A DNA stretch of 64,000 bases from Bacillota bacterium (GCA_015059285.1 SVAS01000001.1:132217-196216); one strand, 5' to 3'; shown: positions 29,415 through 38,395, counted from the first letter of the stretch. The notes: generated by a model not told the origin, from the letters alone. Translations and numbers: made by a program.

Positions 29415-29840
29415 ATGAATTTAGAAGAAATTAGAGCAAAATATACTGAAGAAGAAATTTTAAAAATTAAAAAGAACTCAAGAGAAATACCTGCTTATGC
29501 TGGGGACTCACTAGATAAATTAGTTTTACAACTTGAAAATTTAAGAAGACAAGGAAAAATAAATTGCTTTGTTAATTTTAATGGTACTAAATTATATTCT
29601 ATAGATGTTACTATGGATAGTGCATATAAAGAATGCTTAGGTTGTACAAGAAAAACTTGGCTAAAAAAAGAAAAGAAATGGGCAGAAGATTATAAAACTA
29701 AAACAGAAAAATGGAAAAAAGAAGCTGAAGAAAACTTACCAATATGGATAGAAGAAGGAAAAAAATATACACATCCTGCTAAATTTGAAAGTTGGGAAAA
29801 AAATGTATTTCTTCTGCAAATGGAGATTATTATGGTTTAG
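29415..29840 (+). CDS. Hypothetical protein, N-terminal part of a gene interrupted or recoded at an A7 run
   Basis: AGGGAGGTTACTATG start; continues in -1 frame in ORF 29792-30829. Confidence 0.55.
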   Translation: MNLEEIRAKYTEEEILKIKKNSREIPAYAGDSLDKLVLQLENLRRQGKINCFVNFNGTKLYSIDVTMDSAYKECLGCTRKTWLKKEKKWAEDYKTKTEKWKKEAEENLPIWIEEGKKYTHPAKFESWEKNVFLLQMEIIMV

Positions 29841-30829
29841 AAATAAGAAATGCTTTAGAAATTATGAAAATGATTGAAGATGGTATTCCATTTGGCGATA
29901 TTAAATTAAAAATTAAACAACAAGGCCATAGCGGAATGACTTATTCAAAAATGATGAATATTATTTTATATTATGCAAAAAGAGGACCAGCTTTTTATAA
30001 TTTTATGAACAAAAATCATATGGATAAATTTGATAAGAAATATGTATCTAAAATTAAAGAATTAAATAAAAGAATTCTTTATGGAGAACCAATTGAAGAT
30101 GTGTGTGAAGATTTAAAAGACCATAGAATTATGGAAATATCAATAGTATCTGAATGTTATGACGGAATAGAAATATTTGACGGAACAATTTTGGTAAATG
30201 AAGATGGAACTTTTGAAGGAATTGTAGATGATAACAATGTTATCTCAGGTAAGTTGTTGGGAGAAAATGGTATTGTTTTTGCTAATTTTTGCAATTATGA
30301 AAAAGCATCAAATTATTGTGGAATAAATGAAGATGGTATTTATATGGGCAAACACGAAATATATTCATTTGATGGTAATATTGATAATGGTTCAATTCTT
30401 ATAGAAGTAAAAGATTCTCAAAGAAATTTTGCATCTGAAATTGGAGTAGAATATCAAATTGATAAAGTTAAAGGATATTTTGATGACTATGTAAAAGAAA
30501 TATATTATTGGTATAACAATAATATGGATTCTGAAATTGACAGAATTTTACTTTCATTACAAGATGGATTAGAAGAAAGATTATTAAATGCATTAAAATT
30601 AAGATTAAAAACATTAAAAGGCCCTCAAAGATTTGATGTGTTAGCAGTTCCTTGCAGAAGACCTTTCGTAGTTGCAGCTGATAAAGCAGAAGCATTTAAA
30701 AACTCAACTAATAGTAAGGAAGATAATGAACAAGTGAGAGAGATGGCTGAAACTTTTAGAAAAAATAATTTGGTTGTTGAAGAAGGACCGGTATTGAAAA
30801 AAGTAAAAAAAGATGATTCTAAGCATTAA
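29792..30829 (+). CDS. Hypothetical protein, C-terminal part of the same gene in -1 frame
   Basis: Overlaps 29415-29840 at GGGAAAAAAATG; no good ribosome-binding site of its own. Confidence 0.55.
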   Translation: MGKKCISSANGDYYGLEIRNALEIMKMIEDGIPFGDIKLKIKQQGHSGMTYSKMMNIILYYAKRGPAFYNFMNKNHMDKFDKKYVSKIKELNKRILYGEPIEDVCEDLKDHRIMEISIVSECYDGIEIFDGTILVNEDGTFEGIVDDNNVISGKLLGENGIVFANFCNYEKASNYCGINEDGIYMGKHEIYSFDGNIDNGSILIEVKDSQRNFASEIGVEYQIDKVKGYFDDYVKEIYYWYNNNMDSEIDRILLSLQDGLEERLLNALKLRLKTLKGPQRFDVLAVPCRRPFVVAADKAEAFKNSTNSKEDNEQVREMAETFRKNNLVVEEGPVLKKVKKDDSKH

Positions 30830-30848
30830 TGCTCATAATCATCTTTTT
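30807..30848. terminator. Bidirectional terminator overlapping both convergent gene ends
   Basis: AAAAAGATGATT ... AATCATCTTTTT with inner palindrome AGCATTAATGCT. Confidence 0.75.
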
Positions 30849-31305
30849 CTATTTCTATATAATCTCTTGAACTATTAATAGGTTTAGAAAAATTTATTAA
30901 TTCGTTATAATCATCTTCATCTAAACCTCTATGCTCATATAAATCACGAGTAAGTTGAACATATTTATCTTTCTTTTTATGGTCTATAAGTTTAGTAATA
31001 ATGAAATGTTTTATAAAATAAAATTTGTCTTTTAATTTTTCTAAAAGAGATTTTAAATTAAAATTTTCTTTCTTAAGTTCAGATATTTCTTCGTCTTTTT
31101 CTTTAATATTTTTTATTAAATTATCTACTTTTAGAGATAAATCTTCGTTATTTTGTTCTAACAATTTTAATCTATCACGATTACTTAATAATTCTGATTC
31201 TAGTTCTTTTAAAGTGGCAGTTGTATTACAAAAATCACATATAAATTCTAACTTTTGTTTTAAACCATTTTCGATCTCAATTTCTTGTTTAATAATATTA
31301 AACAT
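30826..31305 (-). CDS. Coiled-coil protein
   Basis: ATG at 31305 behind GGAAGGATGGTG; heptad-rich LKELESELLSNRDRLKLLEQNNEDLSLKVDNLIKNIKEKDEEISELKKE. Confidence 0.65.
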   Translation of the reverse strand: MFNIIKQEIEIENGLKQKLEFICDFCNTTATLKELESELLSNRDRLKLLEQNNEDLSLKVDNLIKNIKEKDEEISELKKENFNLKSLLEKLKDKFYFIKHFIITKLIDHKKKDKYVQLTRDLYEHRGLDEDDYNELINFSKPINSSRDYIEIEKDDYEH

Positions 31306-31343
31306 AAACACCATCCTTCCTTTAGGATGATTTCTTTGTATAA

Positions 31344-31364
31344 CTTCCAAGCTGATAACGTGGG
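31344..31364 (+). other. tRNA-Gly(UCC)-like segment in ORF leader
   Basis: CTTCCAAGCTGATAACGTGGG matches tRNA-Gly(UCC) CTTCCAAGCTAAGAACGTGGG at 19/21. Confidence 0.6.
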
Positions 31365-31374
31365 AGAAATACAC

Positions 31375-31402
31375 AAAAAAATCAATCTTTCGATTGATTT
31401 TC
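31375..31402 (-). terminator. Rho-independent terminator (minus strand)
   Basis: AAAATCAATC-GAAA-GATTGATTTTTTT on minus strand. Confidence 0.75.
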
Positions 31403-31490
31403 TATATATCAATGTCCGAATAGTTCGAACAGATTCGTCAATGGAGCGGTTAAGCTACAGCTTACGAACTACAACGTTCTCTTTCTAAAA
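31375..31490 (-). ncRNA. Candidate small RNA/leader element B, related to element A
   Basis: Minus-strand promoter TTGAAA-N17-TATAAT upstream; GTTGTAG...AACCGCTCCATTGACG; ends at terminator. Confidence 0.45.
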
Positions 31491-31592
31491 ACATTATATA
31501 GTAATTCCTATATTTTTTCAAGGAAGTATGGGAATTTTTTGCAATTTATAGTATAATTTAATTAGTTTTTGAAGTATTCAGGAGTTTCATGT

Positions 31593-33287
31593 ATGAATGT
31601 TATAAATAAATTAGAACTAGAAAATATAAAAATTGGAATTAGATATTATGGACTAGAAGATTTATCTACTGGTATAACAGTTAAAGATTTATTAGAAGGA
31701 AAGGAAATTATATTAAGTAATTATACAAATAATAATATCTTATCCTTAGATGATTATATAAATTATGTTTTTTTGGATTATATTATGAAATTTCAAGAAG
31801 TTATACCATATGTTAAAGAAGAAAAAAAAGATGAATTTGAAAAATTTATAACTAATTGCAAATTAATGTATGATAAATATAAACTTGCAGATGTTGTAAA
31901 ATATATTCAAAAAAATTATAAAGAAATTTATAACTATAATGATGAAGATAAAGTTACTTGTTTGTCATTTGATTTAAAAGACTATACTTCAGAATTTATA
32001 GGAGAACATTTCAATTGTTTTAATGAGGATGTTATAAAATATGTAATTAATGAAGCGACATATGATGTAATAGACTGTTTTGAAAAATGGCAAAAATATT
32101 TTATTAAAAATCCAGAAAAACTAAAAATTTTATTTAGTGTGGAAAATATAAATAAAGTATTTTTTATGAGAATTCAAGAGCTTATAAATATAATTGAATC
32201 TTTACATAGCAATAACAAATTTGATGAAGCAATATTAACCGCTATGGATATTATTTATGACATATTGGAAAAACAATATTTTAATCCTGAAGGTGAGCAA
32301 CATATTTGGCAAAGTTATTTTATGATAAATGATTGTTTACCTTTTTATAGAAAAATGAGCTCACCCTATGCCTACAAACTAGAAAAAGAACTAGAAAAGC
32401 AAGAAATTATATTTAATGATAATTTAATTAAAAATGGTCACACTCAAACTATAGAATTTGATTTAAAACCATTCAGAGACTTTTTTGAAGATGATACAAA
32501 ACCCTGGGAAGTAAAAATTGTATTTTCAACTCATTCTAGAGATGAAAATGGTAAATTGGTAAGTTTTTTAGAACAGGGTGCAAAATGTGTTGCTAAAGGT
32601 TTAAGTGATGAATTGGCCAGAAAAAATCCAGGAACAGATGATTATTTTACAAGTTGGAGATTAAGAAACCTAGGATTATATTCAATGGAAGTAAAATCAA
32701 GATTTATGACTTTAATGAGTAATGATCATAATATTAGTGAATATTTATCCGACATTTATGGTGAATTACGATATATATGTGAAAATATTAATACAACGAT
32801 AGAACTTGAAGGACTAAATGAAAATGTGGAAATGTTATCTCAATTTTTATCTGACCTATTTATAAATTTACCAAATAACGAGAAACAATATCAATTATCA
32901 ATAAAAACTACTGTATATGGATGTGCTATGTTTATATGTGGACTAATTGAAAAAGTTTTACGTATTATTTATAAAAATAGTATGAAAGAAGTATCATATA
33001 TACCAGATTCAAGTATAACTTTGGGTAATTTGCTGATTGAAAGAGATAAACATACTTCTATAATCTTAGATATATTAGGAACTGAACAAATTAGGTGTCT
33101 CAGATATTATCTGCATAAAATAGATTTTTATAATGCAGTTGGACAAAATATACGAAATGATCTTGCTCATATAAATGGAAGAACAATGAAAAATTTAAAT
33201 CACGACTTAATTTTAGAATTACTATCTTATTTCACATCAATTCTTAATAGTTGTGTTTTATATTATCAAAACAAAAATAAAAATTAA
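31593..33287 (+). CDS. DUF4209-like HEPN-motif protein
   Basis: ATG 31593 behind CAGGAG; C-terminus LIEKVLRIIYK...SITLGNLL...GQNIRNDLAHINGR (R-x4-H motif). Confidence 0.6.
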   Translation: MNVINKLELENIKIGIRYYGLEDLSTGITVKDLLEGKEIILSNYTNNNILSLDDYINYVFLDYIMKFQEVIPYVKEEKKDEFEKFITNCKLMYDKYKLADVVKYIQKNYKEIYNYNDEDKVTCLSFDLKDYTSEFIGEHFNCFNEDVIKYVINEATYDVIDCFEKWQKYFIKNPEKLKILFSVENINKVFFMRIQELINIIESLHSNNKFDEAILTAMDIIYDILEKQYFNPEGEQHIWQSYFMINDCLPFYRKMSSPYAYKLEKELEKQEIIFNDNLIKNGHTQTIEFDLKPFRDFFEDDTKPWEVKIVFSTHSRDENGKLVSFLEQGAKCVAKGLSDELARKNPGTDDYFTSWRLRNLGLYSMEVKSRFMTLMSNDHNISEYLSDIYGELRYICENINTTIELEGLNENVEMLSQFLSDLFINLPNNEKQYQLSIKTTVYGCAMFICGLIEKVLRIIYKNSMKEVSYIPDSSITLGNLLIERDKHTSIILDILGTEQIRCLRYYLHKIDFYNAVGQNIRNDLAHINGRTMKNLNHDLILELLSYFTSILNSCVLYYQNKNKN

Positions 33288-33300
33288 GGAGGATTTTATT

Positions 33301-34098
33301 ATGAATAACAATGATAATATTGCAGTAGTAGTAAGTAATGATAATAAAGATGTTACTATTTATGAAACGATAAATGCTATTAAAAATGCAGGATTTAAGA
33401 ATGTATTTATACAATGGTATAATAAAGATTGGAATCCTAGTCAAGAAGAACAATTAGAATATATAAGAAAATGTGGATTAAATGTTATTTTTGCTCACTT
33501 AGGATACCAAGGTATAAATAATTTATGGCTTGATAATGAGATTGGTAATAGTTTGGTTCAAAGATACAAAAATGATATTAAAATATGCAAAGACAACAAT
33601 ATACCAATGGTTGTAATGCACTTAACTAGTAAAAGTGATGCTCCTCAATATAATGAAATTGGTTTAAACAGATTAAAAGAAATTGTAAATTATGCAAAAG
33701 AACTTAATGTAAAAGTTGCGTTTGAAAATACGAAAATCAAAGGCTATCTAGACTATGTTATAGATAATATTGATAATGGTAACGTAGGCATATGTTTTGA
33801 TTCTGGACATTATCATGTTCATTTTAACGATGAATTGAATTTTAAAAAATTTAAAAATAAAATATTTGCAGTACATTTACATGATAATGACCAAAGTGAT
33901 GATTTGCATTTAATGCCATTTGACGGGACATTGAATTGGAAAGAAGTAATAAACAACTTAAAAGAATGTAATTATACAGGACCAATTACTATGGAACTTT
34001 GTTATAGATATGAATATCTAGATATGGGAATAGATAAATTTTATGAAAAAGGCTATGAGGTTGGAATACAATTAAATAAAATGATGAAGGAGGATTAA
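33301..34098 (+). CDS. Sugar phosphate isomerase/epimerase (AP endonuclease 2 fold)
   Basis: AAGGAGG start site; FENTKIKGYLDYV, GICFDSGHYHVH, VHLHDND, PFDGTLNWKEV. Confidence 0.8.
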   Translation: MNNNDNIAVVVSNDNKDVTIYETINAIKNAGFKNVFIQWYNKDWNPSQEEQLEYIRKCGLNVIFAHLGYQGINNLWLDNEIGNSLVQRYKNDIKICKDNNIPMVVMHLTSKSDAPQYNEIGLNRLKEIVNYAKELNVKVAFENTKIKGYLDYVIDNIDNGNVGICFDSGHYHVHFNDELNFKKFKNKIFAVHLHDNDQSDDLHLMPFDGTLNWKEVINNLKECNYTGPITMELCYRYEYLDMGIDKFYEKGYEVGIQLNKMMKED

Positions 34099-34099
34099 A

Positions 34100-34885
34100 A
34101 TGAAACAAGAATATTTAGAGTTTGCCAAAGATATAGCTTATAAAGCTGGAGAAATAATGATTAAATATTTCAAAGGTGATAATGAAGCAAGTTATAAATT
34201 TGACCAAACTATTGTTACAAAAGCAGATACAGAAATAAATAAGTATTTAATAAAAAGAGTTAAAGAAGCATTTCCTACACATTCAGTTGATGGTGAAGAA
34301 GAACAATTTGGAAAAAGTGATTATGTATGGGTATGTGATCCTGTTGATGGTACAGCTATGTATGCAAGACATATTCCTGTTGCTGTATTCTCTCTTGCTT
34401 TAGTTGTAGATGGAAGTTCAACTATAGGAGTTGTTTATGACCCTTTTACAAATAGTATGTATTCTGCAATTAAAGGTCAAGGAGCTTATAAAAATGGTGA
34501 AAAAATTAGAGTTAATGATATTGCATTAGATGATATGAAAAGCGTATCAAATTTTGATATGTGGCCTGAAGCAGAATATAATTTATATGACTCTATTAAA
34601 GAACTTGGAAAGAAAACATATTTTATTGGTATAGGTAGTGTTATAAGAGCTTGTATGTGTGTAGCAAATGGAGACTTTAACCTAGCTATATTTCCAGGAA
34701 CTAAACATAAAAATTGTGATATAGCAGCTGCTAAAGTTATTGTTGAAGAAGCTGGTGGTAAAGTAACTGATTTATTTGGTAATGAGCAAAGATATGATAC
34801 AGATATAAATGGAGCCATTATAAGCAATGGTCATGTTCATGATGAAGTTGTAGCGGTATTAAAAACTAGTTTGAAAGGAAATTAA
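34100..34885 (+). CDS. Inositol monophosphatase-family protein
   Basis: VDGEEEQFGKSDYVWVCDPVDGT (DPVDGT), CDIAAAKVIVEEAGG. Confidence 0.88.
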   Translation: MKQEYLEFAKDIAYKAGEIMIKYFKGDNEASYKFDQTIVTKADTEINKYLIKRVKEAFPTHSVDGEEEQFGKSDYVWVCDPVDGTAMYARHIPVAVFSLALVVDGSSTIGVVYDPFTNSMYSAIKGQGAYKNGEKIRVNDIALDDMKSVSNFDMWPEAEYNLYDSIKELGKKTYFIGIGSVIRACMCVANGDFNLAIFPGTKHKNCDIAAAKVIVEEAGGKVTDLFGNEQRYDTDINGAIISNGHVHDEVVAVLKTSLKGN

Positions 34886-34889
34886 AAGA

Positions 34890-35231
34890 ATGAATATAAA
34901 TGTTAATAAAGTAAAAATAATTGTTACAATTCCTATTGAGAATGTAGAAGAAGTTAGAAATGCTATGTGTGAAGCAGGAGCAGGAATTATAGGAAATTAT
35001 ACACATTGTTCCATGTCTACAAAATGTATTGGTACTTTTAAACCTAATGATGATGCAAATCCATACATTGGTGAAAACAATAAAATGGAATTTGTAGAAG
35101 AAGAAAAATTAGAAGTAGTGTGTGATACAAACAAGGTTAAAAATGTTATTACAAAATTAAGAGAATTTCATCCTTATGAAGAACCTGCAATAGATATTAT
35201 TCCATTAATTGATGAAAGTGATTTTCAGTGA
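34890..35231 (+). CDS. YqfO/NIF3 central-domain-like protein
   Basis: VRNAMCEAGAGIIGNYTHCSMSTKCIGTFKPNDDANPYIG...FHPYEEPAIDIIPL. Confidence 0.75.
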   Translation: MNINVNKVKIIVTIPIENVEEVRNAMCEAGAGIIGNYTHCSMSTKCIGTFKPNDDANPYIGENNKMEFVEEEKLEVVCDTNKVKNVITKLREFHPYEEPAIDIIPLIDESDFQ

Positions 35232-35248
35232 TAGGAGGAAAATAATAT

Positions 35249-35797
35249 ATGAATATAGGAAATTTAAAATTTAGCCCAATTATTGAGTCTAAAAATTTAG
35301 TACCTAGCTGTATTTATAATTTTGTTAGTAAATGGAATAATGAAATTGAAAAAAATAAATTTCTTGTTGCAGAGATTAATCCTGAATTTGCAGATGGTAA
35401 TAAATTATGCGATGAATATCATATAGATAAAAAAATTGGATTTAATTGTTTAATAGTAGAATGTAAAAGAAATGAAATAATAAAGTATTGTGCTTTAATT
35501 GTTCCTGTTGGATACAAATATAATATGGGAAGTGTTGTTAGAAAATACACTAATTCAAGAGTTGTTTCAGTTGCTTCACTTGAATATGTTTTAGATAAAA
35601 CTAAAATGGAATTTGGAAGTATTACTCCAATAGGATTGCCAGATGATTGGCAAATCTTAGTTGATCCTCTTATTAAAGAACAAGAAAATATAATAATTGG
35701 TGGAGGATTAGTAAAATCTAAAATTTCTTTACCTACGGAACTATTTTTAAAGCTACCTAATGTTGAGATAGTTGAAGGAATTGCTAAACAAGTTTAA
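35249..35797 (+). CDS. YbaK/EbsC-like aminoacyl-tRNA deacylase
   Basis: FGSITPIGLPDDWQILVDPLIKEQENIIIGGGLVKSKISLP. Confidence 0.7.
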   Translation: MNIGNLKFSPIIESKNLVPSCIYNFVSKWNNEIEKNKFLVAEINPEFADGNKLCDEYHIDKKIGFNCLIVECKRNEIIKYCALIVPVGYKYNMGSVVRKYTNSRVVSVASLEYVLDKTKMEFGSITPIGLPDDWQILVDPLIKEQENIIIGGGLVKSKISLPTELFLKLPNVEIVEGIAKQV

Positions 35798-35819
35798 TAA
35801 AAATCTTATAAATGTAAAA

Positions 35820-35854
35820 GGCAATGCAGAAAATAAATTCTGCATTGTCTTTTT
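35820..35854 (+). terminator. Rho-independent terminator
   Basis: GGCAATGCAGAA...TTCTGCATTGTC-TTTTT. Confidence 0.75.
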
Positions 35855-35877
35855 CTAGTTATTATTTCAAATTTTCA

Positions 35878-35945
35878 AGGGGATTGGGGACTTTCCCCAC
35901 ATAAGAATTTGTACAGGAGTACAAATTCATTGCTTGCTAGACACA
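35878..35945 (-). other. oriT-like region of a mobilizable element (tentative)
   Basis: Minus strand AGTTGTGTCTAGCAAGCAATGAATTTGTACTCCTGTACAAATTC + TGGGGAAAGTCCCCAATCCCC; 10-bp perfect hairpin 35905-35928. Confidence 0.4.
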
Positions 35946-36025
35946 ACTTATACTCCCATTCAAAACCACAAAATAAAAAGAGGATTAAATTATTTTTATA
36001 ATTTTTTCCTCTTTTTTTAGATTAT

Positions 36026-36379
36026 TTATATAAAAATATATTCTTTTAATATAATATCTTCTGCTGTATTTTTATAATTATTCATAAGTTTTGCCCACTC
36101 AATATGATTTATTTTTTTATTCTTTTCAGATAGTCTTTCATCTGATTTTTTATAACTTTCCATCAAAGTATTTAATAAATCTTCTGAACTTTTACTTACT
36201 GAAATAAGATGATTAGTAAGTTTTTCTTTCATTAAAAGTGAAGTATATAGGGCTTTTTTATACTCTTTTAAATAGGCTAATCTCATTCTTCCATATTTGT
36301 TTATATTCCCTTTTTTAGTTTCTTTTAAAGTTAAATCTGGTAATAAATAATCTCCATGTTTTGTATAAGTTATTTCCAT
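36026..36379 (-). CDS. tnpV: TnpV-family transposon-encoded protein
   Basis: MEITYTKHGDYLLPDLTL...YGRMRLAYLKEYKKALYTSLLMKEKLTNHL...IEWAKLMNNYKNTAEDIILKEYIF. Confidence 0.8.
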   Translation of the reverse strand: MEITYTKHGDYLLPDLTLKETKKGNINKYGRMRLAYLKEYKKALYTSLLMKEKLTNHLISVSKSSEDLLNTLMESYKKSDERLSEKNKKINHIEWAKLMNNYKNTAEDIILKEYIFI

Positions 36380-36406
36380 AATTAAATCATTCCTTTCTTA
36401 TTTTTA

Positions 36407-38197
36407 TTAAATATTTATAATTGTTTTTGGTATTAATAGTAGGTTATCTACTATGTTGTTATCCTCAATATATGGACAATTTATAATGCCATCTTGATAA
36501 AAGTGTTGTTTTATTAATTCCATATATAAAGTTAAATCTGCTTCAGAATATTTATTATCTTCATATTTTTTAGTAGAAAATATAAAGTAATCTTGTTCTA
36601 ATTTTTTCAATTCTTGTTTATTAATTTGTTCTTTATATTTAATTCCAATTTCATTATTATTTAAAATTTCATTAAGATAATTTAAATATTCTTTATTACT
36701 TTTTGATATAAATTCATCCGTAAATTTTATATGTTTAATTTCAATATTATAGTTTTTATCTCTTGTTATTTCTAAATTTGCTATTAATCTTTGTATTAAT
36801 TCTTTCTTAGTTTTTCTATTTAAACTATCCCATAAAAATGAGAATCCAAGATTATTTTGAAATAAAATATTGTTATCATCTTGATAATCACAATCTAATT
36901 TTTTAAGTAATTCTACTGTGTAATCCTTAAAGTCATCATCCGGATCTAGTTTGTTTTTCTTTTGATTTAGTTTATCTATTTCTTTTTTTATAATTTCATT
37001 TTTATGATTAATAATTTCAATATTTAGAGTAGAACTTAAATATAAATCAACTAACTTTTTCTCTTGTTGTTTTAGTTTTTCAATAGCGTTATCTATATCC
37101 TTTATTTCTTTTGTTTTAGTAGAATTACATACTATAATTTCATTATTCTCATCATACATATATCTAGTTAATTCATTTAAAATACGTCCTAGTTTTTGTT
37201 CTATTTTATCCGAACTATAATGGAGTCCTTTTGATTTACAATTACTATTTTTACAAGTTAAATGATAATAAACTTTTTCTTTTTCAGTTCCGCTATTCTT
37301 AAAAGAATTAGTAGAAGAAAGTATTCCACCGCAATCAGGACATTTAACTATTGAAGTAAACAAATGAATATGTTCTCCATAATTTGAGTGTTTGTTTTTC
37401 TCTAAATTTGTCCTTGTAATATTCCAAGTTTGTTCATCAATTATAGGTTCACAATAGTTATTTACCCTTAAAATATCTTGTGGTTTTCTTTTATATTTAC
37501 CATATTCAAATATGCCTATATAAATAGAATTAGTTAGTACTTTATAGACTCTGTCACTTCGCCATTTACCTTGTTTTAAATACGAATTATTATCTTTCAT
37601 AATACTTGCTATGTTTCTTGTAGAATGTCCTTTTTTACATAGTTCAAATATTTCTTTAACTACTTGAGCTTCAATAGGTTCTATTTCTAAATGACCTGTT
37701 TCTTGATTTCTAATATAGCCGTAGGGTGCTTTACTAGGGTGTATTTTAGATAAAGCCATTTCTTCCATAGCACGTTTAGTTCTTGCTCCAATTTCTTTTC
37801 TTTCTCTTTGACCAAATACTAAATTCATTCCAAATATCATTTCACCATTAGCAGTAGATACATCATAAGGCTCTAATATTAGTTCAATTTTTACATCGTG
37901 TTCTTCACAATAATTAAGTAGCCAAAAACCATTATAATTATTTCTAGTTAATCTATCTACTTTAATTGCAACTAACTTATCAATCTTTTTAGATTTAATA
38001 TCTTTTAATAATCTTTGCATTTCAGGTCTCATTAAATCTTTTCCAGAATGCCCTGCATCATTATAGACATCAACTATTAAATAATCATTTTTCTCACAAT
38101 ATTCTTTAATCATTCTTAATTGCGAATCAATAGAATAACCATTATCTCTTTGGTCATCTGTACTTACTCTTACATATACTGCACATCTATTACTCAT
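36407..38197 (-). CDS. Large serine recombinase
   Basis: AVYVRVSTDDQRDNGYSIDSQL, VAIKVDRLTRN, zinc ribbon CPDCGG...CKNSNC, coiled-coil C-terminus. Confidence 0.95.
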   Translation of the reverse strand: MSNRCAVYVRVSTDDQRDNGYSIDSQLRMIKEYCEKNDYLIVDVYNDAGHSGKDLMRPEMQRLLKDIKSKKIDKLVAIKVDRLTRNNYNGFWLLNYCEEHDVKIELILEPYDVSTANGEMIFGMNLVFGQRERKEIGARTKRAMEEMALSKIHPSKAPYGYIRNQETGHLEIEPIEAQVVKEIFELCKKGHSTRNIASIMKDNNSYLKQGKWRSDRVYKVLTNSIYIGIFEYGKYKRKPQDILRVNNYCEPIIDEQTWNITRTNLEKNKHSNYGEHIHLFTSIVKCPDCGGILSSTNSFKNSGTEKEKVYYHLTCKNSNCKSKGLHYSSDKIEQKLGRILNELTRYMYDENNEIIVCNSTKTKEIKDIDNAIEKLKQQEKKLVDLYLSSTLNIEIINHKNEIIKKEIDKLNQKKNKLDPDDDFKDYTVELLKKLDCDYQDDNNILFQNNLGFSFLWDSLNRKTKKELIQRLIANLEITRDKNYNIEIKHIKFTDEFISKSNKEYLNYLNEILNNNEIGIKYKEQINKQELKKLEQDYFIFSTKKYEDNKYSEADLTLYMELIKQHFYQDGIINCPYIEDNNIVDNLLLIPKTIINI

Positions 38198-38209
38198 AAA
38201 ATCATCTCC

Positions 38210-38395
38210 TCACTTGTTTCCTAACTAAAATGAGTTTTTTTACACACCAAGTTAAAATATTTATCTTCAATTGTTTCCTAACTAAAACGGAAAATAACAA
38301 ACACCTTCTCATATGTTTCCTAAGAAAATTGAAAAAAGTATAGTCTAAATTTTAAAATTTCTAATTATTCCTTCATATATTTCCTCAGTTAAAAG
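38210..38395. repeat. Iterated direct repeat TTTTAGTTAGGAAACA (minus) upstream of recombinase
   Basis: + strand TTGTTTCCTAACTAAAA at 38214 and 38271, ATGTTTCCTAAGAAAA at ~38313, ATATTTCCTCAGTTAAAA at ~38378. Confidence 0.6.

Noticed and set aside
31300-31490. T-box riboswitch
   Set aside because: Despite GGA/tRNA-Gly complementarity there is no AGGGTGGNACCGCG T-box, and the terminator precedes rather than follows the anticodon-complementary segment.
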